Source: Roseiarcus sp963805295 (GTDB lineage Bacteria; Pseudomonadota; Alphaproteobacteria; Rhizobiales; Beijerinckiaceae). From it: a stretch of 64,000 nt of DNA. Each line of letters opens with the position of its first letter. Position 1 is the stretch's first letter. Below are positions 18,230 to 28,336 of this stretch, piece after piece. The position numbers were made by a program, and so were the translations under genes. The DNA lies in NCBI GenBank assembly GCA_963805295.1, contig CAWDTW010000069.1, forward strand, positions 114,371-178,370, written 5' to 3'. The notes under the pieces were generated by a model, which saw only the letters and a list, made by a program, of their open reading frames with translations, did no database searches and was not told the origin of the DNA.

Positions 18230-19510
18230 ATGACCGCAATCGTGAACGTCGCCGCCCGTGAAATCCTCGACAGCCGCGGCAATCCGACGGTCGAAGTGGA
18301 TGTGGTGCTGGAAGACGGCTCGATGGGCCGGGCCGCGGTTCCCTCGGGCGCCTCGACCGGCGCCCGCGAGGCGGTCGAACTGCGCGACGGCGATAAGGGG
18401 CGCTTTGGCGGCAAGGGAGTGCTGAAGGCCGTCGAGGCCGTCAACCGCGACATTTTCGACGCGATCTCGGGGCTCGAGGCGGAAGGCCAGCTCAAGATCG
18501 ACGAGACGATGATCGCCCTCGACGGAACGGCCAACAAGTCGAGGCTCGGGGCCAACGCGGTCCTCGGCGTGTCGCTCGCCGTCGCCAAGGCCGCGGCCGA
18601 GGCCTCGGGCCTGCCGCTCTATCGCTATGTCGGCGGCGCGACGGCGCGGGTCCTGCCGACGCCGCAAATGAACATCCTCAACGGCGGCGTCCACGCCGAC
18701 AACCCGATCGACTTTCAGGAATTCATGATTCTCCCGGTCGGCGCGCCGTCGTTCTCCGACGCGGTGCGCTGGGGCGCGGAGACGTTCCATGCGCTGAAAA
18801 GCGCGCTCAAGAAGGCCGGCCACAACACCAACGTCGGCGACGAGGGCGGCTTCGCGCCGAACCTCCCGTCGGCGGAAGCCGCGCTCGACTTTTGTGTGAA
18901 GGCGATCGAGGCCGCGGGCTTCAGGCCGGGCGCCGACATCGCGCTCGGTCTCGACTGCGCCGCGTCGGAATTCTTCGAGGACGGCGCCTACGTCTACTCG
19001 GGCGAGGGCAAGTCCCGCTCGATCGAGCAGCAGGTCGAGTATCTCGCCAAGCTCGCCGACGCCTATCCGATCCTTTCGATCGAGGACGGAATGGCCGAGC
19101 AGGACTGGGCCGGCTGGAAGCTCTTGACCCAGAAGCTGGGATCGCGCCGCCAGCTCGTCGGCGACGACATTTTCGTCACCAACACCGAAATCCTCGCCCG
19201 CGGGATCAAGGAGGGGATCGCCAACTCGATTCTCATCAAGGTCAACCAGATCGGCTCGCTGAGCGAGACCCTGGCCGCGGTCGACATGGCCCACCGCGCC
19301 GGCTACGCCGCCGTCATGTCGCACCGGTCGGGCGAGACCGAGGATTCGACCATCGCCGATCTCGCGGTCGCCACCAATTGCGGGCAGATCAAGACCGGCT
19401 CGCTGTCGCGTTCGGACCGTCTGGCCAAGTACAACCAGCTCATCCGCATCGAGGAGGAACTCGGCGATCAGGCCCGTTTCGCGGGCCGCGCGGCGGTCAA
19501 GGCGGCGTGA
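18230..19510 (+). CDS. eno: Enolase
   Basis: Interconverts 2-phosphoglycerate and phosphoenolpyruvate in glycolysis. I choose ATG 18230, with an AAGGA SD about ten bases upstream, instead of in-frame upstream starts, because the protein then begins MTAIVNVAAREILDSRGNPT as enolases do. The 426-residue protein shows 'SRLGANAVLGVSLAVAKAAA', the acidic metal ligands in 'ALGLDCAASEF' and 'ILSIEDGMAEQDW', the catalytic Lys in 'ILIKVNQIGSLSETL', and the signature 'SHRSGETEDSTIADLAVATN'. It is followed 51 bases later by ftsB, as in other alphaproteobacteria. Confidence 0.97.
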   Translation: MTAIVNVAAREILDSRGNPTVEVDVVLEDGSMGRAAVPSGASTGAREAVELRDGDKGRFGGKGVLKAVEAVNRDIFDAISGLEAEGQLKIDETMIALDGTANKSRLGANAVLGVSLAVAKAAAEASGLPLYRYVGGATARVLPTPQMNILNGGVHADNPIDFQEFMILPVGAPSFSDAVRWGAETFHALKSALKKAGHNTNVGDEGGFAPNLPSAEAALDFCVKAIEAAGFRPGADIALGLDCAASEFFEDGAYVYSGEGKSRSIEQQVEYLAKLADAYPILSIEDGMAEQDWAGWKLLTQKLGSRRQLVGDDIFVTNTEILARGIKEGIANSILIKVNQIGSLSETLAAVDMAHRAGYAAVMSHRSGETEDSTIADLAVATNCGQIKTGSLSRSDRLAKYNQLIRIEEELGDQARFAGRAAVKAA

Positions 19511-19561
19511 CGGGCGCGAGGGGTAACGCGCCCTTAACCACGGACCGCGCAGGATCGGCGC

Positions 19562-19888
19562 ATGGTCGTAAGAACGCGCCTGCGCTCGATCGTGCTGCCG
19601 ATCGTCTTCTACCTCGTGCTCGGGGTTGCGACCGGCTATCTCGTCTGGGGCGCCTCGAACGGCGAACATGGGCTCAAGGCCAAACTGAAATATGACGCCG
19701 ACGCCGCGGCGCTGAAAACCGAGCTCGCGGCGCTGAAAGAAGAACGCGCCCGCTGGGAGCGGCGTGTCGACGCCCTCAGGCCCGAGAGCGTCGACCGCGA
19801 TCTCCTCGACGAGGAGGCGCACGCCAAGCTCGACCGCGTCGGCAGGGACGAGGTCGTGATTTTCACCGGGCCGCAGGCCAAACGCTAG
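19562..19888 (+). CDS. ftsB: Septum formation initiator family protein (FtsB/DivIC)
   Basis: A 108-residue bitopic membrane protein expected to act with FtsL and FtsQ in the divisome. A single transmembrane helix lies at residues 10-29 ('IVLPIVFYLVLGVATGYLVW'), followed by a heptad-rich coiled coil ('ALKTELAALKEERARWERRV') and a conserved 'RPESVDRDLLDEEAHAKL' segment typical of this family. The position right after eno matches the usual alphaproteobacterial order. A GGCGCC...GGCGCC hairpin just after its stop may contribute to termination. Confidence 0.9.
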   Translation: MVVRTRLRSIVLPIVFYLVLGVATGYLVWGASNGEHGLKAKLKYDADAAALKTELAALKEERARWERRVDALRPESVDRDLLDEEAHAKLDRVGRDEVVIFTGPQAKR

Positions 19889-20159
19889 GCGCCCGCGGTC
19901 GGCGCCTGGCGCGCACGCTGGCCCCGCCGTGGGCGGCTTTCCGCTGAATTTCCGGTCACGACGTATGGATCCGTCGTTGCAGATTTATGTAGACATGTGC
20001 GTCGATTCACTGCGCTTGACCTTCAAGTTTAACAGGTGCACGATCTTACAGATGATTTCATTTTGTGAGTGCTGGAGGCTGCCTCAAGCTTTCAGCTAAA
20101 GCGCCAAAGACCGTGCCGCTTCTGCCGATAAGCTCGTTCTCATACGACCTGGAGGCACT

Positions 20160-23039
20160 ATGACCTGGACCCGCGGAAGCATCGACGGCGGCGAAGTGGT
20201 CAATCACACCGAGGATGGCGACATCCATATCGCCGGAAAGATCGATGGCGGCAGTAGGGCCACCCTCGTCAGCAACAACGGCGCGATCATCATCGATGGA
20301 AAGGTAGACGGCGGCAGCACCGCTAATCTCACCGCGGCGAAGGTCATCCGCATCGGTTTTGCCGGCAACGATGACGGCGAGAAGAAGATAGACGGCGGCA
20401 GCCATGTGACCGTGCAGCCGGTGGCGACATCTCGGTCGGCCACAAAATCGACGGCAGCAGCACCGTGAACCTGACGAGCGACCTCGGATCCATCACCATC
20501 GGCGGGAAGATCGACCACAACAGTCAGGTCGCGCTGCGCGCCGCCGGTAACATTCGCATTGGAGAGTCCGGCAACGACGGCGGAGAGCGAAAGATCGACG
20601 GAAATAGCCACGTGGACGCCCGGGCCGGAGGAACGATAGAGCTGTTTAACAAGATCGACGGGGGGAGCCTCTCCGGGGATCATAGCGTCGTCGACTTCCG
20701 GGCTTGCCGCGGCATCAAGATCGACGACAAGATCGACGGCGGCTCCCAAGTGCGGCTAGCTGTCCATACCGGCACAATCGACATCGGCGACAGGATCGGC
20801 GGCGGCGGCACGGCAGTGCAATTCTGGCCGCCCGGAAGCCTCCACGTGGAGAACGGGATCGACAGCCACGGGTCGGCCAATGCCGTCGATTGGATCGGCG
20901 ACGATAATTGGTGCGTTCCGGGCCCGCCGGGCTACTACTGGCGGAACTGGCCACAAACGTTCGGCTACGTTACGGACGGACGGATTTATCCCCGGTCGCT
21001 CAAGGAGATTTCCGACGCCATCAAATCTACCGGCGAGCGACCCATAAAGGCCATCGGTGGAGGCTGGTCTTTTTCGGACGCGGCCTTGCCGTTTAGGACG
21101 CAACCGGAGATCGACCGCATTTCCATCCTGGAGCGCGGTGCCGACGGCGCCGAGGATTTCAGCCACGTGCTGCAGGGCCTCAACGGCATCACCAACTCGG
21201 CGGTGGACCTGCAGCCTGAAAATGTGGACGGTGACTTGGCGCTCTCCACCCATTACGACCAGCCGTCGCTGACACAGCTCGTGGACAGTGGCGCGAACCT
21301 CACCTTCGCCGAAAACGTCAACATAATCGACATCCGCGGCTTGGCCTCGAGCCTGCAAAACCAGCTGCACGCAGATCCTCTCCCATTCGGCGCGGGCCGC
21401 GGTAGCCCCGGGCCGGACGGAACTCCGCCTGCGACGCACTACTTCCACGTGGAAGCCGGCATCACGATGGCGAATCTCGATCTGCTCCTTGATCACCAGA
21501 ATCCGCGGCTTGCGATCCAGGCAAGCGGCGGGTCGGTAGGCGCCACGCTGGCCGGCACGATCTCCACGGCCACACACGGTGGCGAGTTCCGATGGCCGCT
21601 CCTGGTGGACCGGGTACGTGCGATCCACTTAGTCGGACCCGGCGGAGAAGAATGGTGGATCGAAGGAGACATTTCGATCGCCGATCACCACCGCCTCCAG
21701 CAGATCTATCCAAACATCGATCATCACCATTTTATAGGCGGACACTGGCGCCAGGATGGCTTGGCGGCACAGGACGTCCTGAACGCAGTAATCGTCTCGA
21801 TGGGAACGATCGGCGTCATCTACTCGGTGGTAGTCGAGGTCGTTCCACAATATGGCGATGCAGCAGATCGTCACATCGCTGGAGAAGCCTCAGGTGGAGG
21901 CGGACACCGGATGGGCCGAGCTGCTGGAACAGGCGGGCACGTCCGAAGACGCGTTGCGGGGCGGCGATGCGGCAGCCAATGACGCGGTGCTTCAGTTCCT
22001 GCTGGATGGCACACGCAACGGCACCGGTATCGGACTCCGCGAGAACATCTTCTGCGACCTCGCGATTAACCCGTTTAACCTGGATTGCTGGATCACCAAC
22101 CGCCGGGTGACGCCACAGCTGCCCGTTGATCCAAATAGTCCTGACCTCGGCATTGGAGACTACCTGACGTCGCTGGACAGGACGCTCGGTGGAAGCCATG
22201 CCGCCAACACTCTCAACAACAGCAGGCTCTCGGCGGACGAATCTTCGATTTCCTGGGATGGGCGACGGACACTGGCAATCCGGACGATGCCTTCAACGAC
22301 TTCAATCAGGCATTGAGGCTCGCTAGCTTCATCAGCTCCTACCCCGACATGCTAGTGTCCACGCTCGCGACGATCAACGTACAAGCGGTCGCGAACACCG
22401 CAAACTCTTCGACCAAGGATCGCGGTCAGCAATTCCTTGGCGACCTGCTGACCGGACTTCTGAACGCATTCCAGGGCACGAACGACGGCAAGATTGGTGA
22501 TAGCACCGACATCGCCTACAAGGTCTGGGGCGTCGGCTGGCCGAAGAACGGTGTTCCGGGGCGAGGAACTCGAGATCGCACTGCCGCCCGCGACGGCCTT
22601 TACCTTCCTCCAGAGTGTTCTGTTCGACGACGTTCTGACCAACACGATGGCAAGGGCAGAACAAGCCGCTGATCGGATACATCTCGATACGAAGTCTGCC
22701 CTCCGACGAGCACGCTGATGGGCATGCAGCAGTTTTCACCCTTCTCCATCATGATCGAGGTCGTCGGTTATCGCTCGCCGGAAGCGAATGTGGTCATGGA
22801 CCTCATTCAGCAGAAGCTGCTCGGCCCAATCGCGAAAGGATCGACGCAATGCTGCACTGGGGACTTGAGAATGACCAATTGACCGGTGCTGAACTGTCGA
22901 CGATGCCGGTTAATCAACCGCTTCACTCCGGTTCTACACTCACGCGCCTTTCCGCTTTCAAGCAGGTCCGGCAACTACTCATAAACGGCCACGTGCCATC
23001 ACCCTTCGATAACAACTTCGTTACTCGTCTAAATCTCTG
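20160..23039 (+). pseudogene. KIDGGS-repeat protein fused to a FAD-linked sugar-lactone-oxidase-like domain, multiply frameshifted
   Basis: I read 20160-23039 as one gene of about 960 codons broken by roughly six indels (near 20413, 21855, 22240, 22560, 22670 and 22845), because each frame stops where the next carries on sensibly. Residues 1-240 are a ladder of about ten units with the pattern GxIxIxxKIDGGS, suggestive of a beta-helix. Then comes a PCMH/FAD_binding_4 domain ('RPIKAIGGGWSFSDAALP', 'GGSVGATLAGTISTATHGGE') and a C-terminal half like aldonolactone oxidases, ending 'NNFVTRLNL'. The position usually occupied by the covalently flavinylated His is Trp (GGGWS), so FAD is probably non-covalent. 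No signal peptide is obvious. Substrate unknown. Confidence 0.6.
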
Positions 23040-23465
23040 AATGACCCCATTAATCTATCGACCTTTCTCTATCGCATTGTATGGCCGATGTGGGTGAGAA
23101 TCGGCCGCTCGTCGAAAAGCGGCCTATTCGCTGCGTTCTCCTCGATCGACGCTTAACGAACCTTTGGCGGGACTACCAAGCTCGCCAGCAGGCAAGCGCT
23201 ATCTCAGGCCAGGAGATCCCCAGCCAAATTTTTCGGGGTGTCTCCTTGGCCTCGACAATTGTGATCCACCCGAAAATCGGAGTTTTTCAACACAATAGGC
23301 GCATTCCGGAGTTCAAAGTGTCGGCTTGGACTGCGCCCGTTGCGGAAATTGCAGATTTGACGCCGCTCGCCGCGACGGGACAAGACGGGAACGCTTTGTC
23401 TGGTTCTTGGGGCGCGCCCGTGCTATGGCCGCTTTCCCTTTTTTTCGACTTGGGCAGGTCCTTCC
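23040..23465. other. Intergenic region upstream of glyA
   Basis: A 426-base gap. An in-frame upstream extension of the glyA region exists from 23081, but it lacks an SD and its translation is unlike any SHMT N-terminus, so I treat it as non-coding. A glyA promoter is expected here; I cannot name its boxes. Confidence 0.5.
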
Positions 23466-24772
23466 ATGAACGTCACCGCCAATCCGCCGATCCGCTCGAA
23501 CTCGTTCTTCTCCGCCCCGCTCGCCGCGGCCGACCCGGAGATCGCCAACGCGGTCGAGCTCGAACTCGGTCGCCAGCGCGACGAGATCGAGCTGATCGCC
23601 TCGGAGAACATCGTCTCCCGCGCCGTTCTCGAGGCGCAGGGCTCGGTGATGACCAACAAATACGCGGAGGGCTATCCGGGCAGGCGCTATTACGGCGGCT
23701 GCCAGTTCGTCGACATCGCCGAAAAGCTCGCCATCGAGCGCGCCTGCGCTCTGTTCGACTGCCGCTACGCCAACGTCCAGCCGAACTCCGGCAGCCAGGC
23801 GAATCAGGGCGTGTTCCTGGCGCTGATGCAGCCGGGCGACACGTTCATGGGCCTCGATCTCGCCGCCGGCGGCCACCTGACCCATGGCTCGCCGGTCAAC
23901 CTGTCGGGCCGCTGGTTCCAGCCGTGCCCTACGGCGTCGACCGCGACGACCCATCGCGTCGACATGGATCAGGTCGAGCGGCTTGGCGCGCGAGCAGAAG
24001 CCGAAGCTCATCATCGCCGGCGGTTCGGCCTATGCGCGGCATCTGGGACTTCGAGCGCTTCCGCGCGATCTGCGACGAGGTCGGCGCCTATTTCGTCGTC
24101 GACATCGCCCATTTCGCCGGGCTGGTGGCGGGCGGCGCGCATCCCGTCGCCGTTCCCGCACGCCCATGTCGTCACCACCACCACGCACAAGACCCTGCGC
24201 GGCCCGCGCGGCGGCATGATCCTGACCAACGACGAGGACCTCGCCAAGAAGATCAACTCGGCGATCTTCCCCGGCCTGCAGGGCGGCCCGCTGATGCATG
24301 TCATCGCCGCCAAGGCGGTCGCGTTCCACGAGGCGCTGACGCCGGAGTTCCGCAACTACGCGCACGCGCCGTCGTCGACAACGCCCAGGCGCTCGCGCGC
24401 GAGATCCTCGCCGGCGGCCTGAAGCTGGTGACCGGCGGCACCGACAACCACCTGATGCTGGTCGACCTGACGCCCGAAGGGCCTGACCGGCAAGGCGGCG
24501 GAGGCGGCGCTCGGGCGCGCCCACATCACCTGCAACAAGAACGGCATCCCGTTCGATCCGCAAAAGCCGATGGTGACCTCCGGCGTCCGCCTCGGCACGC
24601 CCGCCGCGACCTCGCGCGGTTTTGGCGTCGCCGAATTCGCCAAGGTCGGCCGGCTGATCGTCGAGACGCTCGACGGCCTCGCGGCGCACGGCGAAACGGA
24701 CAACGCCGCGATCGAAGGCGAAAGTGCGCGACAGAGGTCGCCGAACTGACCCGGCGCTTCCCGATCTACTGA
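23466..24772 (+). pseudogene. glyA: Serine hydroxymethyltransferase, several frameshifts
   Basis: Converts serine and tetrahydrofolate to glycine and 5,10-methylene-THF with PLP. It starts MNVTANPPIRSNSFFSAPLA and continues with 'ELIASENIVSRAVLEAQGSV', 'NKYAEGYPGRRYYGGCQFVD' and 'VQPNSGSQANQGVFLALMQP'. Beyond 23930 the reading switches frames several times (near 23935, 23990, 24150, 24360, 24480 and 24720) but covers the PLP lysine in 'VVTTTTHKTLRGPRGGMI' and the C-terminal 'GVRLGTPAATSRGFGVAEFA'. The total span equals a normal 434-residue SHMT. Since glyA is almost always needed and every indel is a single base in GC-rich runs, sequence error is the likeliest explanation. Confidence 0.85.
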
Positions 24773-24808
24773 CGGCCGGCGTCGGACGAAATGAGAGGGC
24801 GGCTCGCC

Positions 24809-25326
24809 ATGCGATGCCCGTATTGCGGCGGTCTCGACACGCAGGTGAAGGACTCCCGCCCGACGGACGATTCGTCGTCGATCCGCCGCCGCCGGGTCTG
24901 CCCGGATTGCGGCGGTCGGTTCACCACCTTCGAGCGCGTTCAGCTGCGCGAACTGATGGTGGTCAAGAAGAGCGGCCGGCGCGTGCCGTTCGACCGCGAC
25001 AAGCTCATGCGCTCGGTCCAGGTCGCGCTCCGCAAGCGCTCGGTCGCCCCCGATCGCATCGAGCGCATGGTCAACGGCATCGTTCGACAGCTCGAAAGCC
25101 AGACCGACGGCGACATCCCGACGGAGCGGATCGGCGAACTGGTCATGGAGGGCCTGAAAGCCCTCGACGACGTCGCCTACGTCCGCTTCGCCTCGGTCTA
25201 TCGAAATTTCCGAGAGGCGCGCGATTTCAACGCCATCGTCGGAGAACTTGAAGGCGAACTTGAGGGCGAGCCGGAGGCGGCTTCGGCCCGGGCGGCAAAG
25301 CGCGCAAGGAAACGTCGCCGCAATGA
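24809..25326 (+). CDS. nrdR: Transcriptional repressor NrdR
   Basis: ATP/dATP-sensing repressor of ribonucleotide reductase genes. The protein begins MRCPYCGGLDTQVKDSRPTD with the zinc ribbon (CPYC...CPDC, residues 3-34), then 'GRFTTFERVQLRELMVVKKS' and an ATP-cone domain ('VPFDRDKLMRSVQVALRKRS', 'YVRFASVYRNFREARDFNAI'). In its own frame there is no stop before ribD: it runs through a Lys/Arg/Glu-rich tail straight into RibD sequence. A one-base shift near the end would give a TGA at 25324-25326 overlapping an ATG (ATGA) for ribD. I set the end there on that assumption. Placement between glyA and ribD is the standard order in this group. Confidence 0.85.
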
Positions 25327-26453
25327 CCGGGCGTCTGCGGATTCGGACGACGACGAACGCTGGATGGACGCGGCGCTCAATTTGGGGGAGCGGTCGCTCG
25401 GGCTGGCGGCGCCCAATCCCGTCGGTCGGCGCGCTGCTGGTGAAGGACGGCGCGGTCGTCGGCCGCGGCGCGACCGCGGCGGGCGGACGTCCGCACGCCG
25501 AGCGGGTCGCCATCGCCGAGGCCGGCGAGTCGGCGCGCGGCGCTGCTCTTTACGTGACGCTCGAGCCCTGTTCGCATTTTGGGACGTCGCCGCCCTGCGC
25601 CGACGCTGATCGTCGAGGCCGGCGTCGCCCGGGTCGTCTCGGCGATCGAGGATCCCAATCCGCTGGTCGCGGGGCAGGGCCACGCCCAACTGCGGGCGGC
25701 GGGGATTGCGGTCGCCGTCGGGCCGGGGGCCGCCCAGGCGCGGCGCGACCATCGCGGCCATATTCTGCGGGTGACCGCCGGCCGGCCGTGCGTGACGCTG
25801 AAGCTCGCCGAGACGGCGGACGGCTTCGCCGCGGGCGGCCCGCACGATTCGAGGCTGCGGATCACGGGACAGATCGCCAATTTGCGCGTGCAGATCATGC
25901 GCGCGACGCACGAGGCGATCATGGTCGGCGTCGAGACGGCGCTCGCCGACGATCCCGCGTTGACCGTGCGCCTGCCGGGCCTCGACCGGAAACCCTGGCG
26001 CGTCGTGCTCGACACGCATCTGCGCCTGCCCGTCCGATCGCGCCTCGCGACCGGCGCGTGCGATCTGCCGACCCTCGTCGTCGCCGGGCCGGAGGCGCCG
26101 AGGGACGCGGCCGCCCGGCTCGGCGAGCTCGGCGTCGCGGTCGATCGCGTCGGACTCGACGACGAGGGAAATGCCGATCTGAACGAGGCCCTGCGCGCGC
26201 TTTCGGCGCGCGGCGTCACGCGCGTCTTCGCCGAAGGGGGCCCGCGGGTCGCGGGACGGCTGATCGAACTGGGACTCGCGGACGACGTCGTCATCATCAC
26301 CGCCGAAAAGCCGCTTGGCCGGCCGGGCCTGCCCTCGCTGAGCGAGAACGCTCGCTCGGCGCTCATGGACGCAAGGCGCTATGCGCCGATCGAACGCGCG
26401 CAATACGGCCCCGACGTCTTGCGGCGGTTCGAGCGGCTGCGTGTGAGCGCCTG
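25323..26453 (+). pseudogene. ribD: Bifunctional riboflavin biosynthesis deaminase/reductase RibD, frameshifted
   Basis: Deaminates and then reduces the pyrimidine intermediate in riboflavin synthesis. The deaminase part shows 'WMDAALNLGERSLGLAAPNP', 'SVGALLVKDGAVVGRGATAA' and the zinc site 'GGRPHAERVAI' plus 'LEPCSHFGTSPPCADA'. The reductase part begins near 'GRPCVTLKLAETADGFAAGG' and ends 'RRYAPIERAQYGPDVLRRFE'. Breaks: uncertain start near 25325-25345, an extra G near 25425, and a missing base near 25607. Otherwise the coding is clean and of normal length. The exact start is unsure because the N-terminal frame is continuous with nrdR. It is followed 12 bases later by ribE. Confidence 0.8.
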
Positions 26454-26465
26454 AAGGAGGCCGGC

Positions 26466-27078
26466 ATGTTCACCGGAATTGTCAGCGACGTCGGCGAGAT
26501 CGTTGAAATGAAACCACTGGGCGAGCGCAATCGGCTGGCGGTCGCGAGCGCTTACGATCCGTCGTCGATCGTGGTCGGCGCCTCGATCGCCAATGCCGGC
26601 GTGTGTTTGACGGTGGTCGGGGTCGAGCCGCGCGGCGCGGGCGCCCGCATCGCCTTCGACGTCGGGGCCGAGAACTCTCGCGGTGACAACGCTCGACGGC
26701 TGGCGCGAGGGCGAGCGCGTCAACCTCGAGCGCGCGCTGCGCGTCGGCGACGAACTCGGCGGCCACATGGTGAGCGGCCATGTCGACGGGGTCGCCGACA
26801 TCCTGTCGCGGCGCGACTTCGACGGCATGGCGCTTTTCCGCTTCCGCGCGCCGAGCGACTGCGCCAGGTTCATCGCGATCAAGGGCTCCGTCGCGCTCGA
26901 CGGGACGTCGCTCACCGTCAATGCGGTCGACGGCGAAGCCTTCGAGGTTCTCCTGATCCCGCACACGCTGGCGGTCACCACCTGGGGCGACCGAAAGGCG
27001 GGCGACCGCGTCAACCTCGAGGTCGACCCGATGGCCCGCTACGCCGCAAGGCTGATCGAGGCCCAACAAAGCCGCTGA
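26466..27078 (+). pseudogene. ribE: Riboflavin synthase alpha chain, one frameshift
   Basis: Dismutates two lumazine molecules to riboflavin. It starts MFTGIVSDVGEIVEMKPLGE, the universal N-terminus of the family, with an SD (GGAGG) before the ATG at 26466. The first barrel domain is interrupted near 26683 by a one-base indel. The second frame carries 'GHMVSGHVDGVADILSRRDF', 'IAIKGSVALDGTSLTVNAVD' and the C-terminal 'GDRVNLEVDPMARYAARLIE'. The span of about 204 residues is normal. ribH and nusB, which usually follow ribE in this group, are absent; a repeat-bearing accessory region comes next. A second, divergent copy of the last 22 codons occurs at 32587-32655. Confidence 0.85.
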
Positions 27079-27212
27079 CGCTGCACGCGAAGCCGCCATT
27101 TCGTGGCGAATTTCGCGCCATTTCAAAGACTTGCGACGCGATTTGCAGCCGACCCCCGCGCTCCCCGCCGGGGCCGTCGGGTAGGCCGGACGAGGGGGTT
27201 TCAAAATCCGCG

Positions 27213-27237
27213 CCCGCACGCTGTCGGGCCGTGCGGG
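27213..27237 (+). terminator. Hairpin downstream of ribE
   Basis: Arms CCCGCACG and CGTGCGGG around a nine-base loop, about 135 bases after the ribE stop. There is no T-run on the plus strand, so it is only a possible transcription end for the riboflavin operon. Confidence 0.3.
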
Positions 27238-27545
27238 GGGCTGTGAAACCCCTGGGCTCAGGTTTCGTCCTCTTCCTTCCCCGAGGGGGTCAAGTCCTTC
27301 CCTTTTGGTCCCGAAAAGGCGCCATTTGCTTCCTTTTCCCGTCCGTTTCTTTCCATTTCTTTCCTTAAATCGAGCCTTTTCAGAGGGTTGCCGCGAACTC
27401 GGGGCGGAAAACATCGAATGTCCCTTCCCCCCGATCGTCCGGCGCCGCTCGAAAGCGAGCACCGGATGGGAGAACGATCACCAAGGGTAACGCGACTTTC
27501 GATTGTCCCCAAGAAATTGTCGACAGCGCAAGCCGAGAGTTTGCA

Positions 27546-27693
27546 GCCGGCGACGACGAAAAGCCCCGCACCCGGGGAGAACGGGTGCGGGGCAAGGCTG
27601 CGCGCACGGAGCCAATGGGGAACAGGCGCCGCTCGCAGTTTCCGAGGATGGGTGCGCTGTGGCGCGGCGTCAATGAACAGAAATGGGGAGGCG
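27546..27693 (-). ncRNA. Possible small RNA unit A (duplicated)
   Basis: First copy of a direct repeat. Read on the minus strand it runs from CCTCCCCATTTCTGTTCATT to a GC hairpin at 27563-27593 (arms GCCCCGCACCCG and CGGGTGCGGGGC), followed immediately by TTTT. A conserved 5' block, a variable middle and an intrinsic-terminator-like 3' end are what a small RNA gene of about 140 nt would look like. No promoter was identified and expression is unknown. It could instead be a mobile or dispersed palindromic repeat. Confidence 0.3.
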
Positions 27694-27938
27694 AGCGCAC
27701 AAGTCGCGGCGGCCGTGCAAGCTCGCGCGTTGCCTCGCCGACCCGGGCGCGGCGCACTGTTTGGACGCTTGTCGGCCCCAATTTCAGCGGCGGCCGTGAC
27801 GGCGCGTCGCGTCGAAGTGGGACTCGGATCGGATGCGGCTGCAGTGAGTCCGCTAGCTCGGACAGCGCCCAGGCGTGGACAGCCTATAGGTGACAACAAC
27901 GCAAGAACGATTGCGACGGCGCAAATCGAAAGCGGGAC

Positions 27939-28088
27939 GCCGGCGCCGACGAAAAGCCCCGCACCCTCGGAGGACGGGTGCGGGGCAAGGCTGCGCGCAA
28001 GGGGCTGATTGGGGAACAAGCACCGCTCGCAGGTTCAGAGGATGGGACCAAGGCCACGCAGCGTCAATGAACAGAAATGGGGAGGCGG
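27939..28088 (-). ncRNA. Possible small RNA unit B (duplicated)
   Basis: Second copy of the repeat, roughly 80 percent similar by eye to unit A and in the same orientation. Its hairpin is at 27956-27986 (arms GCCCCGCACCC and GGGTGCGGGGC), again followed by TTTT on the minus strand. The hairpin arms are preserved while the loop differs (TCGGAGGAC against GGGGAGAA-type), which hints at selection on structure. The same caveats apply as for unit A. Confidence 0.3.
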
Positions 28089-28336
28089 CCGAGCCCGGCG
28101 GGCGATCATCGCGCTGCCTGCAAGTCGCCAATTGGCGCCTTGACGCCGTCAAACGAAACGGCCGCCGACATGGCCGCCGGGACGCCGGCGTCCGCCAGGA
28201 CGGAAGCAGGTAGGCCGGCGAGACCGAGCCGCCTTAAGGAATTCACAGAACGGGACTAAGAAGACCCGGCGCGTGACGGGGCCAGCCGACGCGAGCGCAA
28301 GTCTTCCTCAACGGCCGCACGACGAAAGGAAACGCC

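Larger units (their letters stand above)
27079..28336. other. 1.26-kb repeat-bearing region without a supported protein gene
   Basis: Open frames here are GC-driven and on the minus strand encode repeated translations of a duplicated unit, so I do not call them genes. Contents: a hairpin at 27213-27237 (CCCGCACG/CGTGCGGG), a pyrimidine-rich stretch at 27290-27370, and a direct repeat of about 150 bp at 27546-27693 and 27939-28088, each containing a strong hairpin. Confidence 0.6.

Noticed and set aside
23081..23465. In-frame N-terminal extension before the glyA region
   Set aside because: Translation is unlike any SHMT N-terminus, and the ATG at 23466 matches the family start.
27258..28019. 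253-residue minus-strand frame through the hairpin repeats
   Set aside because: It translates the same repeat twice (SPFLFIDAA...) and runs across both terminator-like hairpins. It is more likely a by-product of non-coding repeats.
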